A DNA stretch of 64,000 nt from positions 32,386 through 96,385 of the forward strand of contig JALSQX010000004.1 in assembly GCA_026985075.1 (NCBI GenBank). Reading direction: 5' to 3'. A model generated the notes under the pieces. That model saw only the letters and a list, made by a program, of their open reading frames with translations. It searched no databases and was not told where the DNA came from. The DNA comes from Blastocatellia bacterium. Its GTDB lineage: Bacteria; Acidobacteriota; Blastocatellia; HR10; J050. Both the position numbers and the translations under genes were made by a program. This document shows, one piece after another, positions 58,401 through 64,000 of the stretch; positions within the stretch are counted from its first letter, which is position 1; every line of letters starts with the position of its first letter.

Positions 58401-61400
58401 GTAGGGGGTGTGCGATGCGAACGGCGTCGTAATCGAACCAATGTGGGATTGAAACTTCGGTGCCGTCAGGCGACACCAGGGTGACCCACCCGTCGTAATC
58501 GAACCAATGTGGGATTGAAACTACTCCCTCGCGCTGACGAACAGCATAGAGGTCACCGTCGTAATCGAACCAATGTGGGATTGAAACGTGGGCGGTCAAG
58601 GGTGGATTGGGATGTTTATGCAAGTCGTAATCGAACCAATGTGGGATTGAAACTCTCTGCAACTTGCATATTCGATATGAGGATGCTCGCGTCGTAATCG
58701 AACCAATGTGGGATTGAAACTGGGCACCCGGATTCCGGTGAGGGTTTCCAGAGCATGTCGTAATCGAACCAATGTGGGATTGAAACGAGCTGTGGCGGTT
58801 GGCGTATGGGATCGCCTTCCGTGTCGTAATCGAACCAATGTGGGATTGAAACATGGCATACCTGACAGGGATGGCACCAACATACGTCGTCGTAATCGAA
58901 CCAATGTGGGATTGAAACCTATTATCGCGTGGGATACGACGTTGTCCCACGCAAGTCGTAATCGAACCAATGTGGGATTGAAACCCGGCATGGAGTTCGC
59001 CGAGCGCGCGGCCAAGACACGTCGTAATCGAACCAATGTGGGATTGAAACGGACGTGGACATGAACAACCGGCTCATCAGGCAGTGGTCGTAATCGAACC
59101 AATGTGGGATTGAAACCTCTGCGACGACTTTCTGCCCGAGCGCGTGCAGCGGTCGTAATCGAACCAATGTGGGATTGAAACGGCTGGGGCGATGGCGGGC
59201 GGATACATCGAAGCGGCGTCGTAATCGAACCAATGTGGGATTGAAACGAAGCATTTTCTTCGCCGGGCCAATGCGACGAGAACGTCGTAATCGAACCAAT
59301 GTGGGATTGAAACGGAGAACATCAAAAAAGGGGACACTGTCTCGGCTGCGTCGTAATCGAACCAATGTGGGATTGAAACGCTCAAAAACGCCGGCGGCCT
59401 TCTTTTTCCTGGCCTGTCGTAATCGAACCAATGTGGGATTGAAACAGACGGCGGCGCGTCTCTCGACGCGCAAATCCTGGTGTCGTAATCGAACCAATGT
59501 GGGATTGAAACCGAGGGGATCGAGGACGTCAACGACCTTTACCTTGACGGTCGTAATCGAACCAATGTGGGATTGAAACTCAACCTTCCGGCAAGCTCCC
59601 TCAGCGCCGGGCGCGGTCGTAATCGAACCAATGTGGGATTGAAACGTGAAGGACGACCCGGACCTCCGGGTCCGCGGCATCGTCGTAATCGAACCAATGT
59701 GGGATTGAAACTCGAGGAGACGGTGAAGCCCGAATACTGGGCGGAGAGGTCGTAATCGAACCAATGTGGGATTGAAACTGGGTTGCCCGATAGCCAATCG
59801 GAGGCTCTCGCCGTCGTAATCGAACCAATGTGGGATTGAAACGGGCTTCTTGTGGATCTTGTACCAGAACTTCATCAGGTCGTAATCGAACCAATGTGGG
59901 ATTGAAACTCGCTTCGTTCGGGTGATTGGGTGATGCATGTGTCTGTCGTAATCGAACCAATGTGGGATTGAAACTGAGCGCCGTGCGGGCGACGGCCTGC
60001 CGGGAAATGGTCGTAATCGAACCAATGTGGGATTGAAACACGACGAGCGCCGCGGGGATCACGGGCACGCTCCCGTCGTAATCGAACCAATGTGGGATTG
60101 AAACGCGTATCCTCCAGGCCGACGACGGTCCTGGCGTTGAGTCGTAATCGAACCAATGTGGGATTGAAACCGTCACGGGTTGCGACGTGGCGCTCGTCAA
60201 TGTCGGTCGTAATCGAACCAATGTGGGATTGAAACTCGCATCGAGACGACCTATATGGCCATATTCGACGCGTCGTAATCGAACCAATGTGGGATTGAAA
60301 CGTGACGATCATGGTCGGGCAGCCGCGCAAGCACGGGGTCGTAATCGAACCAATGTGGGATTGAAACTCGTGCGACGCACGTAGCACGTCGCACGGAGCT
60401 TCGTCGTAATCGAACCAATGTGGGATTGAAACGGACGTGGCAGAAGACAATCTGACAGGAGGTGAAAAGTCGTAATCGAACCAATGTGGGATTGAAACCG
60501 ACTGGACCGCGCCCGCGTATGTACCCCAAGGGGTCGTAATCGAACCAATGTGGGATTGAAACTGTATTTGTCAGGGGGTACGGTTACCGGGGGCCGCTGT
60601 CGTAATCGAACCAATGTGGGATTGAAACCGACGGTCCGCCCGTTGTCGATTCCGTGGGCGAGAAGTCGTAATCGAACCAATGTGGGATTGAAACCGGTAC
60701 GGTGTGGAGTTCTGCGCGGACGGGTTACTGGTCGTAATCGAACCAATGTGGGATTGAAACCGAACAAGGAACGCGGGAGCCTGCACTGCGTTATGAGTCG
60801 TAATCGAACCAATGTGGGATTGAAACTGTTCTCCTGGGCGGCGAGAACGACTGGCGAGCAGAGTCGTAATCGAACCAATGTGGGATTGAAACGGTTGCCG
60901 TTTTCGCCTTTGCGTTCATGGTACAAGGTCGTAATCGAACCAATGTGGGATTGAAACCTGACTCAACCCCTCATCCCTCGCACGATGGCGAATGTCGTAA
61001 TCGAACCAATGTGGGATTGAAACACCGCACGCCGAGGCGCGGCACCTCCGCCGAGATGAGTCGTAATCGAACCAATGTGGGATTGAAACCCGGAGCCAAT
61101 CTGTTCCGATGCAGAACGTGCAGGGTCGTAATCGAACCAATGTGGGATTGAAACGAACTTCGCCCGCGAGTCCCATCGCCGACCGGGAATCGTCGTAATC
61201 GAACCAATGTGGGATTGAAACCATCACGCAACAACCCGATAATCTCGTCGCGATTCGTCGTAATCGAACCAATGTGGGATTGAAACCAGAGGACCTCGGC
61301 GCCAAGCGAAGCGATGAATTCCGTCGTAATCGAACCAATGTGGGATTGAAACCGAGCACATCGATGCAGACGCGGTCACGACGTTCAGTCGTAATCGAAC

Positions 61401-63859
61401 CAATGTGGGATTGAAACGAGTTGAGGTGAGGCGGTGTCCGAATTTGGACTCGGGTCGTAATCGAACCAATGTGGGATTGAAACCCGGCATCGGCACTTGT
61501 GCTCTCTGCACTTTCCACAGTCGTAATCGAACCAATGTGGGATTGAAACTTCGGGGGGTTCTCCACCGGACGGGGAAAGGAAACCGTCGTAATCGAACCA
61601 ATGTGGGATTGAAACATTGTCGATCCTGTACGGCGCACGGCGAATGCTCGTGTCGTAATCGAACCAATGTGGGATTGAAACGCGACCGAGTAATACAGCG
61701 ACGTTCATACGCGATGGTCGTAATCGAACCAATGTGGGATTGAAACGCGAGGGAAGGGAAAGCGTATGGCAACCAAGAGAAGTCGTAATCGAACCAATGT
61801 GGGATTGAAACTATCAGAGTCGATATGATCAAGAAGGACAAACTTCCGTCGTAATCGAACCAATGTGGGATTGAAACTGAGGATGTCGATGAAGAACTGT
61901 ACGCGTTCTTCATTGTCGTAATCGAACCAATGTGGGATTGAAACACTGTCATCGCATGTATCCCTCCTTCGATCCTGATAGTCGTAATCGAACCAATGTG
62001 GGATTGAAACATTCTTCAACTCATCTCTCGTCATAGGCTTTACCTCGTCGTAATCGAACCAATGTGGGATTGAAACGTGCATTTGATGAAATTGTAGCGC
62101 TTTCCGTCTCGGTCGTAATCGAACCAATGTGGGATTGAAACTGTTCATCGCTCGTCGCATCGCACAAGCGATCCACGGTCGTAATCGAACCAATGTGGGA
62201 TTGAAACAGATCCATGCGCGTTCCACCACCACCGAGAAATTCCGTCGTAATCGAACCAATGTGGGATTGAAACTACGCGAGCCGCCACAGCTCGTGGATA
62301 GGCGGGAGCGTCGTAATCGAACCAATGTGGGATTGAAACCGGGAGGGCGCTTTTTTATGGGGCACTCAAAGGAGGGTCGTAATCGAACCAATGTGGGATT
62401 GAAACTCGGAAAGCAACACAACTCGATGCCCGTGGCGATGTGTCGTAATCGAACCAATGTGGGATTGAAACATCGGAGGCTCTCGCCGAAGCCTCCACGT
62501 TTGGGCAGTCGTAATCGAACCAATGTGGGATTGAAACTTTACTTCGCGTGCCGCGGGGGGCGTTTTTGCTCATGTCGTAATCGAACCAATGTGGGATTGA
62601 AACCTCGTCCGGGCGAGAGTGCCTCGGTTGCGGGGAGCGGTCGTAATCGAACCAATGTGGGATTGAAACATTGGCTATCGGGCAACCCATCGGAAAGCAA
62701 CACAAGTCGTAATCGAACCAATGTGGGATTGAAACAATTGACCGCCCGTCACCGCGGCGAGGCGGCGCAAAGTCGTAATCGAACCAATGTGGGATTGAAA
62801 CTCTATATTTATGCAGCAGACCCCTGACGGACGAATCAGTCGTAATCGAACCAATGTGGGATTGAAACCGATTTTCATCCGGCGGCGGAACGATTTTACG
62901 AGTTGTCGTAATCGAACCAATGTGGGATTGAAACTGTTGGTTCCGCCGTGTGGTTCGGGGAGTTCCCCGAGTCGTAATCGAACCAATGTGGGATTGAAAC
63001 ATATTTTCGCATGCGGTAATAGTGCTCGACGACCCGGTCGTAATCGAACCAATGTGGGATTGAAACCCAGATTGAGAAGTGGTGCGGGGGCTTCTACCTT
63101 CCGTCGTAATCGAACCAATGTGGGATTGAAACTCATGGAGTTGGTGGAAGTGTTCTCCAGACAGGAGCGTCGTAATCGAACCAATGTGGGATTGAAACGG
63201 TCTGACGAGAACCCGAAATCCCGCCGAGCGGTTGAGTCGTAATCGAACCAATGTGGGATTGAAACCCTCCTGGCTCGTGAAATCGGGGGGCGTACAGCTT
63301 CGTCGTAATCGAACCAATGTGGGATTGAAACGAAAAGCTGTTAAAATATACATTGGAATGTCGATTTGTCGTAATCGAACCAATGTGGGATTGAAACTTC
63401 ATTATGGTCGCAGTCGTGTAATAGCGTGGTTCGTCGTAATCGAACCAATGTGGGATTGAAACTGAGGCGATAGAACGAGCCAAGAGGTGTCTCCCTGCGT
63501 CGTAATCGAACCAATGTGGGATTGAAACGCTCGGGGGTGGGGTTATGTTGGGTTAGGTTTAATAGTCGTAATCGAACCAATGTGGGATTGAAACCACTCG
63601 ATCCCGTCCCGGCACATTACGAGAGGCTGGGTCGTAATCGAACCAATGTGGGATTGAAACCAAGACGGCAAGGATTCCGTTGTATGCTTTGGGGTGCGTC
63701 GTAATCGAACCAATGTGGGATTGAAACGTTGAGGCGTTAGCTGTTTTGGCGAACCTTGTGGGTCGTCGTAATCGAACCAATGTGGGATTGAAACAGCCAT
63801 GGACTGCTTGGGTGACAATTTTCAGAGCAGTCGTAATCGAACCAATGTGGGATTGAAAC
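46411..63859 (+). CRISPR. CRISPR array, 265 repeats of 30 bases, 264 spacers
   Basis: The repeat begins GTCGTAATCG and ends GGATTGAAAC, so the last 8 bases ATTGAAAC give the crRNA handle and transcription is rightward from the leader. Counting repeat starts line by line gave 265, with a mean period of 66.0 bases and spacers of 34 to 39 bases. I saw no variant repeat, including the last one at 63830-63859, which is unusual because trailer repeats normally decay. Several spacers are duplicated or tile the same target, and one resembles the window's own H1-like gene. Repeat plus spacer near 66 bases is a multiple of three, so long false frames (FNPTLVRLR, SIPHWFDYD, RNRTNVGLK) run through it. 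The adjacent Cas6 genes, type I-B and type III modules probably share it. Confidence 0.99.
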
Positions 63860-63894
63860 AGAAGGGTGAGGCTACTAGTACTTTACCACAGTGA

Positions 63895-64000
63895 TTATTG
63901 AGGGTATAGGCGATGGAGCTTGCGTCGAGCGTCTGCCGTGGTAAACTGCCAACTCACGATGGCTTGCGTGGCATTGCGCGCTTCAACCCAGGCTTCGACC
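63895..64000 (-). CDS. IS630-type transposase, C-terminal end (partial)
   Basis: On the minus strand the frame entering from the right edge reads VEAWVEARNATQAIV, then SWQFTTADARRKLHRLYPQ and a stop at 63897-63895. The QFTTADARxKLxRLYP ending is characteristic of IS630-family (DDE) transposases. Only about 35 residues are in the window. It lies 35 bases beyond the last CRISPR repeat. The terminal inverted repeat is not evident to me in 63860-63894. Confidence 0.7.
   Translation of the reverse strand, partial: VEAWVEARNATQAIVSWQFTTADARRKLHRLYPQ

Noticed and set aside
46340..63818. Long reading frames on both strands through the array (FNPTLVRLR, SIPHWFDYD, QSHIGSITT, RNRTNVGLK repeats)
   Set aside because: They are translations of the CRISPR repeat; repeat plus spacer is usually near 66 bases, so frames stay open by arithmetic.
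46411..63859. Type II or tracrRNA-dependent system
   Set aside because: No cas9 and no anti-repeat outside the array; Cas6 and the ATTGAAAC handle point to Cas6-processed type I/III.

Overview
This 64 kb window is a bacterial chromosome segment: GC-rich, with AGGAGG-type ribosome sites and tight operons. The housekeeping genes do not fix the lineage. The mix of rpsO-pnp, a DUF3108 protein, a MoxR/VWA pair and a large thermophile-style CRISPR locus would fit Acidobacteriota, but that is a weak inference.

Positions 1-21.2 kb are ordinary chromosome. They hold the N-terminal part of an exported debranching-type glycosidase (leftward, cut by the window edge), rpsO-pnp, a DUF3108 exported protein, pyrR-pyrB, a NYN-domain RNase-like protein, a TIG-like protein, tRNA-Gly(CCC), an anti-sigma-type ATPase next to an amidohydrolase, rfbB-rfbD, a lysine-rich histone H1-like protein with its own promoter, leader hairpin and terminator, a VWA (NorD/CoxE-like) plus MoxR-type ATPase pair, mnmA with an overlapping lipoprotein gene, dcd, and a DinB-like protein.

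Positions 21.2-26.3 kb hold a small accessory module: two different DUF488 proteins and a RecQ-type helicase with an unusual N-terminal extension. The C-terminal helix-turn-helix of the helicase is in another frame.

Positions 26.4-46.3 kb are one long rightward CRISPR-Cas operon. A complete type I-B set (two cas6, cas8b with an internal start for a Cas11b-like subunit, cas7, cas5, cas3, cas4, cas1, cas2) is split by a type III-D-like cassette placed between cas5 and cas3. The cassette has an HD-less Cas10 with GGDD, csx10, four Csm3/Cas7-like RAMP proteins, small helical and unassigned proteins, a PIN-domain nuclease with a small partner, a CARF protein, and a broken TM1812-family remnant. 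Processing would use Cas6. Cas8b/Cas7/Cas5 would recruit Cas3 against DNA. The Cas10 complex would target RNA and make cyclic oligoadenylate for CARF-type effectors.

Positions 46.3-63.86 kb are a leader followed by a single array of 265 repeats (my count) of 30 bases with 264 spacers of 34-39 bases. No variant repeat was seen, even at the trailer end. The spacers include exact duplicates, sets that tile the same target on both strands, diverged homologous pairs, many with strong inverted repeats, and one that matches 31 of 35 bases at the start of the window's own histone H1-like gene. The window ends in the C-terminus of an IS630-type transposase.
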